From contig NZ_LFIP02000004.1 in assembly GCF_001189235.2 (NCBI RefSeq), positions 682,001 to 746,000 of the forward strand: DNA of 64,000 nucleotides, written 5' to 3'. The stretch is from Bradyrhizobium embrapense (lineage in GTDB: Bacteria; Pseudomonadota; Alphaproteobacteria; Rhizobiales; Xanthobacteraceae). Both the position numbers and the translations under genes were made by a program. Shown in pieces: positions 8,468 to 19,376 of this stretch (the stretch's first letter is position 1; each line of letters starts with the position of its first letter). The notes beneath the pieces were generated by a model. The model was not told the DNA's origin, ran no database searches, and saw only the letters and a program-made list of their open reading frames with translations.

Positions 8468-8881
8468 TTACTCCGCAATGCGCGCAACGAAGCGCGTCTT
8501 GATCGGCAGCTTGGCGGCGGCGAGCGACAGCGCCTCCTTGGCGGTCTGTACCGGCACGCCGTCGATCTCGAACATCACGCGGCCCGGCTTGATCCGGACC
8601 ACCCACAATTCAGGCGCACCCTTGCCGGAGCCCATGCGGACTTCGGCGGGCTTCTTCGACACCGGCACGTCCGGGAACACGCGGATCCAGACGCGGCCGG
8701 CGCGCTTCATGTGACGGGTCAGCGCGCGGCGGGCGGCTTCGATCTGACGGGCGGTGACGCGCTCAGGCTCCATCGCCTTCAGGCCGAACTGGCCGAACGC
8801 CAACGTCGCGCCAGAGGTCGCAACGCCGTGGATACGGCCCTTATGCGCCTTCCGGAACTTCGTCTTCTTAGGTTGCATCAT
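8468..8881 (-). CDS. rplP: 50S ribosomal protein L16
   Basis: L16 near the A-site tRNA elbow, 137 residues. It begins MMQPKKTKFRKAHKGR and has RAGRVWIRVFPD and the conserved MGSGKGAPELWV. Located between rpsC and rpmC, with only five bases to rpmC. Confidence 0.97.
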   Translation of the reverse strand: MMQPKKTKFRKAHKGRIHGVATSGATLAFGQFGLKAMEPERVTARQIEAARRALTRHMKRAGRVWIRVFPDVPVSKKPAEVRMGSGKGAPELWVVRIKPGRVMFEIDGVPVQTAKEALSLAAAKLPIKTRFVARIAE

Positions 8882-8911
8882 GGCTTTAAGCCCTCAAATT
8901 CCTGCTTTGCC

Positions 8912-9613
8912 TCAAGCGGCGTCGCGGCGCGAACGCGGCGTGTTGTCGCCCTCGGCCATCTTCTTGTCCTGGGCCATCGGATCGTGCTCGAGGATCTCGC
9001 CCTTGAAGATCCAGACCTTGACGCCGCAGGTGCCGAAGGTCGTGAACGCGGTGGCAACGCCGTAATCGACGTCGGCGCGCAGCGTGTGCAGCGGCACGCG
9101 ACCTTCGCGGTACCACTCCATGCGCGCGATTTCGGCGCCGCCGAGACGGCCCGAGCAGTTGATGCGGATGCCCTCGGCGCCGAGACGCATCGCCGACTGC
9201 ACGGCGCGCTTCATGGCGCGGCGGAACGCAACGCGGCGCTCGAGCTGCTGCGCGATCGATTCAGCGACCAGGGTCGCGTCGAGCTCCGGCTTGCGGATTT
9301 CGACGATGTTGATCACGACGTCCGACGAGGTGATGTCGGCGACCTTCTTGCGCAGCTTGTCGATGTCGGCGCCCTTCTTGCCGATCACGACGCCCGGACG
9401 GGCCGAATGGATCGTCACGCGGCACTTCTTGTGCGGACGCTCGATCACGATGCGGGCGACGGCCGCCTGCTTGAGTTCCTTGTGCAGGATCTCGCGGATC
9501 TTGACGTCCTCATGCAGCAGCTTGCCGTATTCCTGCTTGCCGGCGAACCAACGGGAGTCCCAGGTCCGGTTGATGCCGAGACGCAGCCCGATTGGATTGA
9601 TCTTTTGACCCAT
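8912..9613 (-). CDS. rpsC: 30S ribosomal protein S3
   Basis: S3 of the mRNA entry channel, 233 residues. The N-terminal GQKINPIGLRLGINRTWDSRW, the KH domain with VIGKKGADIDKLRKKV (about 76-91) and the C-terminal SGRLGGAEIAR block are all present. A short acidic/basic tail with DPMAQDKKMAEGD follows the core. Confidence 0.97.
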   Translation of the reverse strand: MGQKINPIGLRLGINRTWDSRWFAGKQEYGKLLHEDVKIREILHKELKQAAVARIVIERPHKKCRVTIHSARPGVVIGKKGADIDKLRKKVADITSSDVVINIVEIRKPELDATLVAESIAQQLERRVAFRRAMKRAVQSAMRLGAEGIRINCSGRLGGAEIARMEWYREGRVPLHTLRADVDYGVATAFTTFGTCGVKVWIFKGEILEHDPMAQDKKMAEGDNTPRSRRDAA

Positions 9614-9633
9614 CGTCTTCTCCTGCGCCCTTC

Positions 9634-10020
9634 TTAGGCGCTTGCCTCGGCCTCGACCTGACGAACCACGATGGTCAGGTGCGAGAACGGTTTGAACACA
9701 CGGCCCGAACGGCCACGGCCGCGCGGAGCAAAACGCTTCATCACGATGCCGTTGCCGACATGCGCCTCGGCAACGACGAGATCGTCGACATCGAGGTCAT
9801 GGTTGTTCTCGGCGTTGGCGATCGCCGATTCCAGGCACTTCTTGACGTCGACCGCGATCCGCTTGCGCGAAAACTGCAGGTCGGCGAGCGCAGCGGACGC
9901 CTTGCGGCCGCGGATCAGCTGCGCCACCAGGTTGAGCTTCTGCGGGCTGACGCGCAGCATGCGGGCGACGGCCTTGGCCTCATTGTCCGCGAGGCTACGT
10001 TCGCGCTTTGGTTTGCTCAT
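9634..10020 (-). CDS. rplV: 50S ribosomal protein L22
   Basis: L22 lines the nascent-peptide tunnel through an extended hairpin. The 128 residues include RMLRVSPQKLNLVAQLIRGR and the tip region MKRFAPRGRGRSGRVFKPFS. The order rpsS-rplV-rpsC is standard. No resistance-type deletion in the hairpin is apparent by eye. Confidence 0.97.
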   Translation of the reverse strand: MSKPKRERSLADNEAKAVARMLRVSPQKLNLVAQLIRGRKASAALADLQFSRKRIAVDVKKCLESAIANAENNHDLDVDDLVVAEAHVGNGIVMKRFAPRGRGRSGRVFKPFSHLTIVVRQVEAEASA

Positions 10021-10030
10021 CGTCTATTCC

Positions 10031-10309
10031 TCAAGCCTTCTTGGCTTTCTTGTCGCCCGAGTGGCCGTGGAAGGTCCGGGTCGGCGAGAACTCGCCGAAC
10101 TTGTGACCCACCATTTCCTCGTTGATCGCCACCGGCACATGCTTCTGGCCGTTGTAGACACCGAAGGTCAGGCCGACGAACTGCGGCAGGATGGTGGAGC
10201 GGCGGCTCCAGATCTTGATGACGTCGTGACGGCCGGACGCGCGGGCGGCATCTGCCTTCTTGAGCAGAGAACCCTCGACGAACGGGCCTTTCCAGACTGA
10301 ACGAACCAT
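10031..10309 (-). CDS. rpsS: 30S ribosomal protein S19
   Basis: S19 of the small-subunit head, 92 residues. The segments MVRSVWKGPFVEGSLLKKAD, IKIWSRRSTILPQFVGLTF and the closing GEFSPTRTFHGHSGDKKAKKA are family-typical. Confidence 0.97.
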   Translation of the reverse strand: MVRSVWKGPFVEGSLLKKADAARASGRHDVIKIWSRRSTILPQFVGLTFGVYNGQKHVPVAINEEMVGHKFGEFSPTRTFHGHSGDKKAKKA

Positions 10310-10321
10310 GTCCGGCGTTCC

Positions 10322-11155
10322 TTACTTCTTCCGCTTGTGGCGGCTGAGGAGAATGAATTTGTTGGTCGACTTGTTGGTGCGGGTCTTCTTGCCCTTGGTC
10401 GGCTTGCCCCACGGAGTGACCGGGTGACGACCGCCCGAGGTACGACCTTCACCACCGCCGTGCGGGTGGTCGATCGGGTTCATGACGACGCCGCGGTTGT
10501 GCGGACGCCAGCCGAGCCAGCGGGTACGACCGGCCTTGCCGATCGAGATGTTCATGTGATCGGGGTTCGAGACCGCGCCGATCGTGCCGCGGCAACGGCC
10601 GTGCACGAGACGCTGCTCGCCCGAGTTCAGGCGGACGATCACGTAGTCCTGGTCGCGGCCGACGATCTGGGCATAGGTGCCGGCGGAGCGCGCCAGCTGG
10701 CCGCCCTTGCCGATCTTCAGCTCGATGTTGTGCACGATCGTGCCGACCGGCATGTTGCCGAGCGGCATGACGTTGCCCGGCTTGACGTCGACATAGTTGC
10801 CGGCGACGACGGTGTCGCCCGCCGCCAGGCGCTGCGGCGCCAGGATGTAGGCCAGCTCACCGTCCTGGTACTTGATCAGCGCGATGAACGCGGTGCGGTT
10901 CGGATCGTACTCCAGCCGCTCCACGACCGCCGGCACGTCCACCTTGTCGCGGCGGAAGTCGACGGTGCGGTAGGCCTTCTTGTGGCCGCCGCCGCGGAAG
11001 CGCACGGTGATGCGACCGGTGTTGTTGCGACCGCCGTTGCCGAGCTTGCCCTCGGTCAGGGTCTTCACCGGCTTGCCCTTGTAGAGCGCCGAACGATCGA
11101 CCATGACCAGCTGGCGCTGGCCCGGCGTCGTGGGATTGTAGGTTTTCAATGCCAT
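10322..11155 (-). CDS. rplB: 50S ribosomal protein L2
   Basis: Central large-subunit protein needed for subunit joining and peptidyl-transferase assembly. The 277 residues contain NNTGRITVRFRGGGHKKAYR (about 43-62) and the C-terminal RGVVMNPIDHPHGGGEGRTS carrying the conserved His. It follows rplW by 12 bases. Confidence 0.98.
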   Translation of the reverse strand: MALKTYNPTTPGQRQLVMVDRSALYKGKPVKTLTEGKLGNGGRNNTGRITVRFRGGGHKKAYRTVDFRRDKVDVPAVVERLEYDPNRTAFIALIKYQDGELAYILAPQRLAAGDTVVAGNYVDVKPGNVMPLGNMPVGTIVHNIELKIGKGGQLARSAGTYAQIVGRDQDYVIVRLNSGEQRLVHGRCRGTIGAVSNPDHMNISIGKAGRTRWLGWRPHNRGVVMNPIDHPHGGGEGRTSGGRHPVTPWGKPTKGKKTRTNKSTNKFILLSRHKRKK

Positions 11156-11167
11156 CGTCGTTGCGCC

Positions 11168-11467
11168 TTATAGTCCGGTAGTCACGTCGATGCGGTGGCC
11201 CTCTTCCAGGGTCACGATCGCGCGCTTGGTGTCCGACTGCGAGCCGAGATTGCCGCGGAACACCTTGGTCTTGCCCTTGCGGACGAGGGTGTTGACGCTC
11301 TTCACCTTGACGTCGAACAGCTTCTCGACCGCTTCCTTGATCTGCGGCTTGGTCGCCTTGCCGGCGACCTTGAACAGCACCTTGTTGTGCTCGGAGGCGA
11401 GCGTCGCCTTTTCCGTCACGACCGGCGAGATGATGACGTCGTAGTGGCGCGGATCGATGTTCTTCAT
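11168..11467 (-). CDS. rplW: 50S ribosomal protein L23
   Basis: Exit-tunnel protein of 99 residues that docks trigger factor and SRP in other bacteria. VVTEKATLASEHNKVLFKV and the RGNLGSQSDTKRAIVTL end are conserved. Its ATG overlaps the rplD stop by four bases (ATGA), so the two are translationally coupled. Confidence 0.96.
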   Translation of the reverse strand: MKNIDPRHYDVIISPVVTEKATLASEHNKVLFKVAGKATKPQIKEAVEKLFDVKVKSVNTLVRKGKTKVFRGNLGSQSDTKRAIVTLEEGHRIDVTTGL

Positions 11468-12084
11468 TTGAAGCGCGCCTCCAGCGCATCAACCGCAGCC
11501 TTGGTCAGCACCAGCTTGTGGCGGCGGAGAATGTCGTAGACGTTGATGCCCTGGATCGGCAGCACGTCGATGTTGGGAATGTTGCGGGCCGCGGTCGCGA
11601 AACCGGCGTTCAGCTCCGCACCGTCGATGATCAGCGCGTTGGTGAGCCCGAGGCCGGAGAAGTGACCGAGCAGCGCCTTGGTCTTGGCGGCCTCGAGCTG
11701 CGCATTGTCGATCACGATCAGCCCGCCGTCCTTGGCCTTGGCCGACAGCGCATGCTTCAGTGCCAGCGCGCGCACCTTCTTCGGCAGGTCGGTCGCATGG
11801 GAGCGAACCACCGGACCGAATGCACGGCCACCGCCGCGGAACTGCGGCACGCGGGCCGAGCCGTGACGGGCGCCGCCGGTGCCCTTCTGCTTGTACATCT
11901 TCTTGCCGGTGCGCCAGACGTCGGCGCGGCTCTGGGCCTTGTGCGTGCCGGCCTGACGCTTGTTCAGCTGCCACTGCACGCAGCGCTGAATGATGTCGGC
12001 GCGGGGCTCGAGACCGAAGATCGCGTCCGAGAGCTGGACAGATCCGGCGTCCTTGCCTTCAAGGGTCGTGACTTTCAGTTCCAT
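11464..12084 (-). CDS. rplD: 50S ribosomal protein L4
   Basis: L4 of the exit tunnel, 206 residues; in E. coli it also represses the S10 operon. The tunnel loop region KKMYKQKGTGGARHGS (about 66-81) and FRGGGRAFGP follow the family. The ATG at 12084 (MELKVTTLEGKDAG) sits one base from the rplC stop; the long upstream extension is rplC sequence in another frame. Confidence 0.96.
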   Translation of the reverse strand: MELKVTTLEGKDAGSVQLSDAIFGLEPRADIIQRCVQWQLNKRQAGTHKAQSRADVWRTGKKMYKQKGTGGARHGSARVPQFRGGGRAFGPVVRSHATDLPKKVRALALKHALSAKAKDGGLIVIDNAQLEAAKTKALLGHFSGLGLTNALIIDGAELNAGFATAARNIPNIDVLPIQGINVYDILRRHKLVLTKAAVDALEARFK

Positions 12085-12085
12085 C

Positions 12086-12805
12086 TCACGCGCCCTCCTT
12101 CTCGGCCACAGCTTCGGCAGCTTCTCCGCCGGCGACCTTGAACTTGCCGGGCTTCGGGGCTTCCTTCGGCAGCGGCTTCTTGACGGCGTCGCGCACCGAG
12201 ATCCAGCCGCCCTTGGAGCCGGGAACGGCACCTTCAACGAGGATCAGGCCGCGCTCGACGTCGGTCGAAACCACGCGCAGATTGAGCGTGGTGATGCGAT
12301 CGACGCCCATGTGACCGGGCATCTTCTTGTTCTTGAAGGTCTTGCCGGGGTCCTGACGGCCACCGGTCGAACCGATCGAACGGTGCGAGATCGACACACC
12401 GTGGGTGGCGCGCAGACCGCCGAAATTCCAGCGCTTCATGCCGCCGGCGAAGCCCTTACCGATCGAGGTGCCGGTCACGTCGACAAACTGGCCGACCACG
12501 AAATGGTCCGCCTGGATTTCCGCGCCGACCGGGATCAGCGCGTCCTCGGACACGCGGAACTCGGCAACCTTGCGCTTCGGCTCGACCTTGGCGACCGCGA
12601 ACTGGCCGCGTTCGGCCTTCGGCATGTACACCGTCTTGCGGGCGCCCGAGCCGAGCTGAAGCGCGACATAGCCGTTCTTCTCGGTCGTGCGGTGGCCCAG
12701 CACCTGGCAGTTGCCCAACTTCAGCACGGTCACAGGGATATGCTCGCCGGTCTCCGTAAAGACCCGCGTCATCCCGACCTTCTGTGCGATCACTCCGGAG
12801 CGCAT
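12086..12805 (-). CDS. rplC: 50S ribosomal protein L3
   Basis: L3 reaches the peptidyl-transferase centre. The 239 residues start MRSGVIAQKVGMTRVF and carry the loop HGVSISHRSIGSTGGRQDPG with a Gln that is N-methylated in many bacteria. A 30-residue Ala/Glu-rich C-terminal tail follows the core, longer than in E. coli. Confidence 0.97.
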   Translation of the reverse strand: MRSGVIAQKVGMTRVFTETGEHIPVTVLKLGNCQVLGHRTTEKNGYVALQLGSGARKTVYMPKAERGQFAVAKVEPKRKVAEFRVSEDALIPVGAEIQADHFVVGQFVDVTGTSIGKGFAGGMKRWNFGGLRATHGVSISHRSIGSTGGRQDPGKTFKNKKMPGHMGVDRITTLNLRVVSTDVERGLILVEGAVPGSKGGWISVRDAVKKPLPKEAPKPGKFKVAGGEAAEAVAEKEGA

Positions 12806-12859
12806 CGGCGTGCTTCCTGTCTTTCTGTCCGCAAGCGGCGGACGTAAAAATCCAAAACC

Positions 12860-13168
12860 TTAGAGCTTGATCTCGACGTCGACACCGGCGGCCAGGTCGA
12901 GCTTCATCAGCGCATCGACGGTCTGCGGGGTCGGGTCGACAATGTCGAGGAGGCGCTTGTGGGTGCGCATCTCGAATTGCTCGCGGCTCTTCTTGTCAAC
13001 GTGCGGCGAACGGTTGACGGTGAACTTCTCGATGCGGGTCGGCAGCGGAATCGGTCCGCGAACCTGCGCACCGGTGCGCTTCGCCGTGTTCACGATCTCA
13101 CGGGTCGACGTATCGAGGATTCGATGGTCGAACGCCTTGAGACGGATGCGAATATTTTGGCCGTTCAT
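12860..13168 (-). CDS. rpsJ: 30S ribosomal protein S10 (NusE)
   Basis: S10 of the small-subunit head, also the NusE antitermination partner of NusB. The 102 residues include [20 protein letters not shown] and [19 protein letters not shown]. It is the first gene after tuf, separated by an 84-base gap containing an inverted repeat. Confidence 0.97.
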
Positions 13169-13185
13169 TGCCGTATTCTTTCTTT

Positions 13186-13250
13186 AGTGAGTGGCGAGTA
13201 GCGAATAGCGAATGGTGACCCACCCGCTACTCGCCATTCCCTATTCGCGT
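13186..13250. repeat. Inverted-repeat element in the tuf-rpsJ gap
   Basis: GGCGAGTAGCG (13193-13203) is matched by CGCTACTCGCC (13225-13235) across a 21-base loop, and GCGAATAGCG is echoed by CTATTCGCG at 13241-13249. The element fills nearly the whole gap between tuf and rpsJ. It may form a stem in the str-S10 read-through transcript. A similar degenerate copy lies at 571-616. Confidence 0.6.
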
Positions 13251-13252
13251 TC

Positions 13253-14443
<1,191 letters not shown>

Positions 14444-14483
14444 TTGACTCTCCGTTCAGTCGTTAGCTGCTAACCAACGACAA

Positions 14484-16556
<2,073 letters not shown>

Positions 16557-16586
16557 GAGACTGTTCCTTAGATTCCGTTGTTCGCC

Positions 16587-17057
16587 TTACCAGCGATAGT
16601 GCGAGAAGGCGCGGTTGGCTTCCGCCATCCGGTGCACGTCTTCACGCTTCTTGACGGCGTTGCCGCGGTTATTCGAGGCGTCGAGCAACTCCGCCGAGAG
16701 ACGCTCCGTCATGGTCTTCTCGTTGCGCTCACGGGCGGCCGAGATCAGCCAGCGGATGCCGAGCGCCTGACGGCGCACCGAACGGACTTCCACCGGCACC
16801 TGGTAGGTCGCGCCGCCGACGCGACGGGAACGGACCTCGATGGTCGGCATCACGTTCTCGAGCGCCTGCTCGAACACGCCGAGCGGCGGCTGCTTGGTCT
16901 TGGCCTCGATCATGCCGAGCGCACCGTAGACGATGTTTTCGGCGACCGACTTCTTCCCGGCGTACATCACCGAGTTCATGAACTTCGTAATGATGACGTT
17001 CCCGAACTTCGGATCCGGAAGAACTTCACGCTTCTCAGCAGAATGGCGACGCGACAT
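16587..17057 (-). CDS. rpsG: 30S ribosomal protein S7
   Basis: Primary 16S 3'-domain binder of 156 residues. It begins MSRRHSAEKREVLPDPKFG and has the beta-hairpin region VEVRSVRRQALGIRWLI near residue 90. It lies 15 bases after rpsL and 30 before fusA. In E. coli S7 represses the str operon. Confidence 0.97.
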   Translation of the reverse strand: MSRRHSAEKREVLPDPKFGNVIITKFMNSVMYAGKKSVAENIVYGALGMIEAKTKQPPLGVFEQALENVMPTIEVRSRRVGGATYQVPVEVRSVRRQALGIRWLISAARERNEKTMTERLSAELLDASNNRGNAVKKREDVHRMAEANRAFSHYRW

Positions 17058-17072
17058 CTGATCGTTTCCCGC

Positions 17073-17444
17073 TTACTTCGGACGCTTCGCGCCGTACTTC
17101 GAACGACGCTGCTTACGGTTCTTGACGCCCTGGGTATCCAGCACGCCACGGAGGATGTGGTAGCGCACGCCGGGCAAGTCCTTGACGCGGCCGCCGCGGA
17201 TCATGACCACCGAGTGCTCCTGCAGGTTATGGCCCTCACCCGGGATGTAGCCGATCACCTCGAAGCCGTTGGTCAGGCGCACCTTGGCGACCTTACGAAG
17301 CGCCGAGTTCGGCTTCTTCGGGGTCGTGGTGTAGACGCGCGTGCACACGCCGCGCTTCTGCGGCGACTGCTGCAGCGCCGGCACTTTCTTACGCGACTTC
17401 TGCACTTCACGCGGATTTGCGATCAGCTGGTTGATCGTCGGCAT
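17073..17444 (-). CDS. rpsL: 30S ribosomal protein S12
   Basis: Decoding-centre protein of 123 residues. TTPKKPNSALRKVAKVRL contains Lys43 of the streptomycin site (TPKKPNS), and the later GRVKDLPGVRYH carries the second resistance position, so the sequence looks streptomycin-sensitive. The ATG at 17444 (MPTINQLIANPRE) follows GGGTGAAGG; an in-frame extension to 17606 is not family-like. Confidence 0.97.
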   Translation of the reverse strand: MPTINQLIANPREVQKSRKKVPALQQSPQKRGVCTRVYTTTPKKPNSALRKVAKVRLTNGFEVIGYIPGEGHNLQEHSVVMIRGGRVKDLPGVRYHILRGVLDTQGVKNRKQRRSKYGAKRPK

Positions 17445-18144
17445 GCAGCCTTCACCCTTTAGTTCGCGCGGAAACCTTGAATGGCTCCGCAAATTTCTTC
17501 TCAGGACTAGCCGTCCCGTACGGCCCGCTCGACGCGGAGCAAATACCCGCGCAAAGCGAAATCGCGCCAACCACTCATCACTGAGCGGAAAGCGCATCGA
17601 CGCCACAGAGGACCGCGATTCCGAACCGTTCAGCGTTTGCTGTCCGGCCCGCTACCGAGGTCATGCATCCGAGTTCACTCTCAAGAGGACGTGCTCAAGA
17701 GAACTAAAATCGTCCTGGCATTGCCTAGCTATCATCGACAGCGTTTGAGCGGCATTCGTCGAGGTTGGTGCCCGTCCGGCGCCTGAAAAAAGGCCTTCGG
17801 GTGATCCGTTCCGACGCTGGCGTAGCTCACCGCCTGTCGTTAAGTGAGCGCCTTGTATAAGCGAGAGATAGTGAAGTCAAGCAAAACGACAAGCAAAGAA
17901 ACGCCTCTGGCGCTTGCAGATTTCGCATTTCGCGGCGCTCGTCGGACGCCCAAATATGACAGCGTTTGCGACTCCCCTCGCCCGAATCCGAATCCCTGGC
18001 ACGCCAGCGGAATCTCATTATACCCGGGTAAAATATGGTTAGAAACAATTCTCCCTAACTTGGACCAGAAGGCGAAATTCGAAACTAAGCCTTTATTTGC
18101 CATTCGCAGCGCAAAAATTGCGGTCTACGGCCACGGAAAGCGAC
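17445..18144. other. 700-base gap between rpsL and the divergent flavoprotein gene
   Basis: No convincing gene or RNA is seen here. The left 400 bases would be a long 5' leader for the str operon. A promoter candidate for that operon is at 17854-17880. An exact ten-base palindrome TACCCGGGTA lies at 18021-18030 in AT-richer DNA upstream of the gene at 18145 and could be an operator (inference). Confidence 0.5.
17854..17880 (-). promoter_or_regulatory. Candidate promoter of the str operon
   Basis: The minus strand reads TTGACT (17875-17880), 15 bases, then TATACA (17854-17859), about 410 bases upstream of rpsL. Spacing is two short of optimal; shifting the -10 box by one or two bases gives weaker hexamers. 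It is the best match in the gap. Confidence 0.4.
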
Positions 18145-19353
18145 ATGAAGTACACCGACATCGCGATCATCGGCGGAGGTCTTGCGGGCTCGACCGCGGC
18201 CGCCATGCTCGGCCGTGCCGGGGTACCGGCCGTCCTGATCGACCCTCATCAGGTCTATCCATTCGACTTCCGCGTCGAAAAGATCGGTGGCGACCTCCAG
18301 CTCGCGCGATTCGCCCGGACCGGCCTTGCCGAATCCGTACTCCGCTCGGCGACGCTGGACGGCGAGAACTGGATCGCGCGATTCGGCCATCTGCTCGACC
18401 GGCAGCCGAGCCGGCAATACGGCATCATGTATGACGCGCTGATCACCGCGATTCGGACGGAGATCGCCGCGCCGGCCGAATTCATCCGCGACAAGGTCGT
18501 CAACGTCGCGACCAGCTCCGAGCGGCAGCGGCTGGTGCTGTCGGGCGGCGAGGAGATTTCGGCGCGCCTCGTGGTGCTCGCCAACGGCCTGAATGTCGGG
18601 CTGCGCCGGATGCTCGGCATCGAGCGGCTGGTGACCAGCTTCTGCCACTCGATCTCGATCGGCTTCGATCTCGTCCCCGTCGGCCGCCCCGCCTTTCCGT
18701 TCGCGGCCATGACCTATTTCTCGGAGCGGCCGAGCGACCGGATCCCCTACATCACGCTGTTTCCGATCGGAAACCGGATGCGCGCCAACCTCTTCACCTA
18801 TCGCCCGGCCGACGATCCGTGGCTGCGGGCGATGCGGCGCAATCCGGTCGCGACGCTGAACGCCGCGCTCCCGCGGCTGCGCCGCCTCACCGGCGAATTC
18901 GACGTCGCCGGCGACATCAAGATCAGACCCGCCGACATCTATGTCAGCACCGGCTATCGGCAGGCCGGCGTCGTGCTGGTCGGCGACGCCTTCGCCAGCA
19001 CCTGCCCGGTCACCGGCACCGGGACCGACAAGGTGTTCACCGACGTGTCCCAGCTCTGCAACGTCCATATCCCGGCCTGGCTTGCGAGCGACGGCATGGG
19101 CGAGGAGAAGATCACGGCGTTCTACGACGATCCGGTCAAGACGGAATGCGACGCCTGGTCGAATGCCAAGGCATTCAACTTCCGCGAGGTGTCGATCGGC
19201 AGCGGGCCCTACTGGCAGGCCCAGCGCTGGGCGCGCTTCCTCGGCTATCTCGGCCGGGGCTCGCTGCGCCGGCTGCAACGCCCGCAAGCGGCGTCAGCGA
19301 CACGGCCGGCCGATCACTTCCGGCAACGTCCGCACGCAGCCGACAGGGCGTAG
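18145..19353 (+). CDS. FAD-dependent oxidoreductase, geranylgeranyl-reductase/halogenase-like
   Basis: A 402-residue flavoprotein of the PHBH/geranylgeranyl-reductase fold. It has the N-terminal dinucleotide motif GGGLAGS (10-16), the FRVEKIGGDLQLARF stretch seen in flavin monooxygenases and halogenases (about 42-56), and the second FAD motif VGDAFASTCPVTGTG near residue 305. No transmembrane segment is seen; the substrate is unknown. ATG at 18145 has GGAAAG upstream. It is the only plus-strand gene in the first 40 kb, and its end lies 23 bases from the end of the convergent ABC transporter gene. Function beyond flavin oxidation or reduction of a hydrophobic compound is inference. Confidence 0.8.
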   Translation: MKYTDIAIIGGGLAGSTAAAMLGRAGVPAVLIDPHQVYPFDFRVEKIGGDLQLARFARTGLAESVLRSATLDGENWIARFGHLLDRQPSRQYGIMYDALITAIRTEIAAPAEFIRDKVVNVATSSERQRLVLSGGEEISARLVVLANGLNVGLRRMLGIERLVTSFCHSISIGFDLVPVGRPAFPFAAMTYFSERPSDRIPYITLFPIGNRMRANLFTYRPADDPWLRAMRRNPVATLNAALPRLRRLTGEFDVAGDIKIRPADIYVSTGYRQAGVVLVGDAFASTCPVTGTGTDKVFTDVSQLCNVHIPAWLASDGMGEEKITAFYDDPVKTECDAWSNAKAFNFREVSIGSGPYWQAQRWARFLGYLGRGSLRRLQRPQAASATRPADHFRQRPHAADRA

Positions 19354-19376
19354 CCTGGGACGTCGACGAGCAGGTA

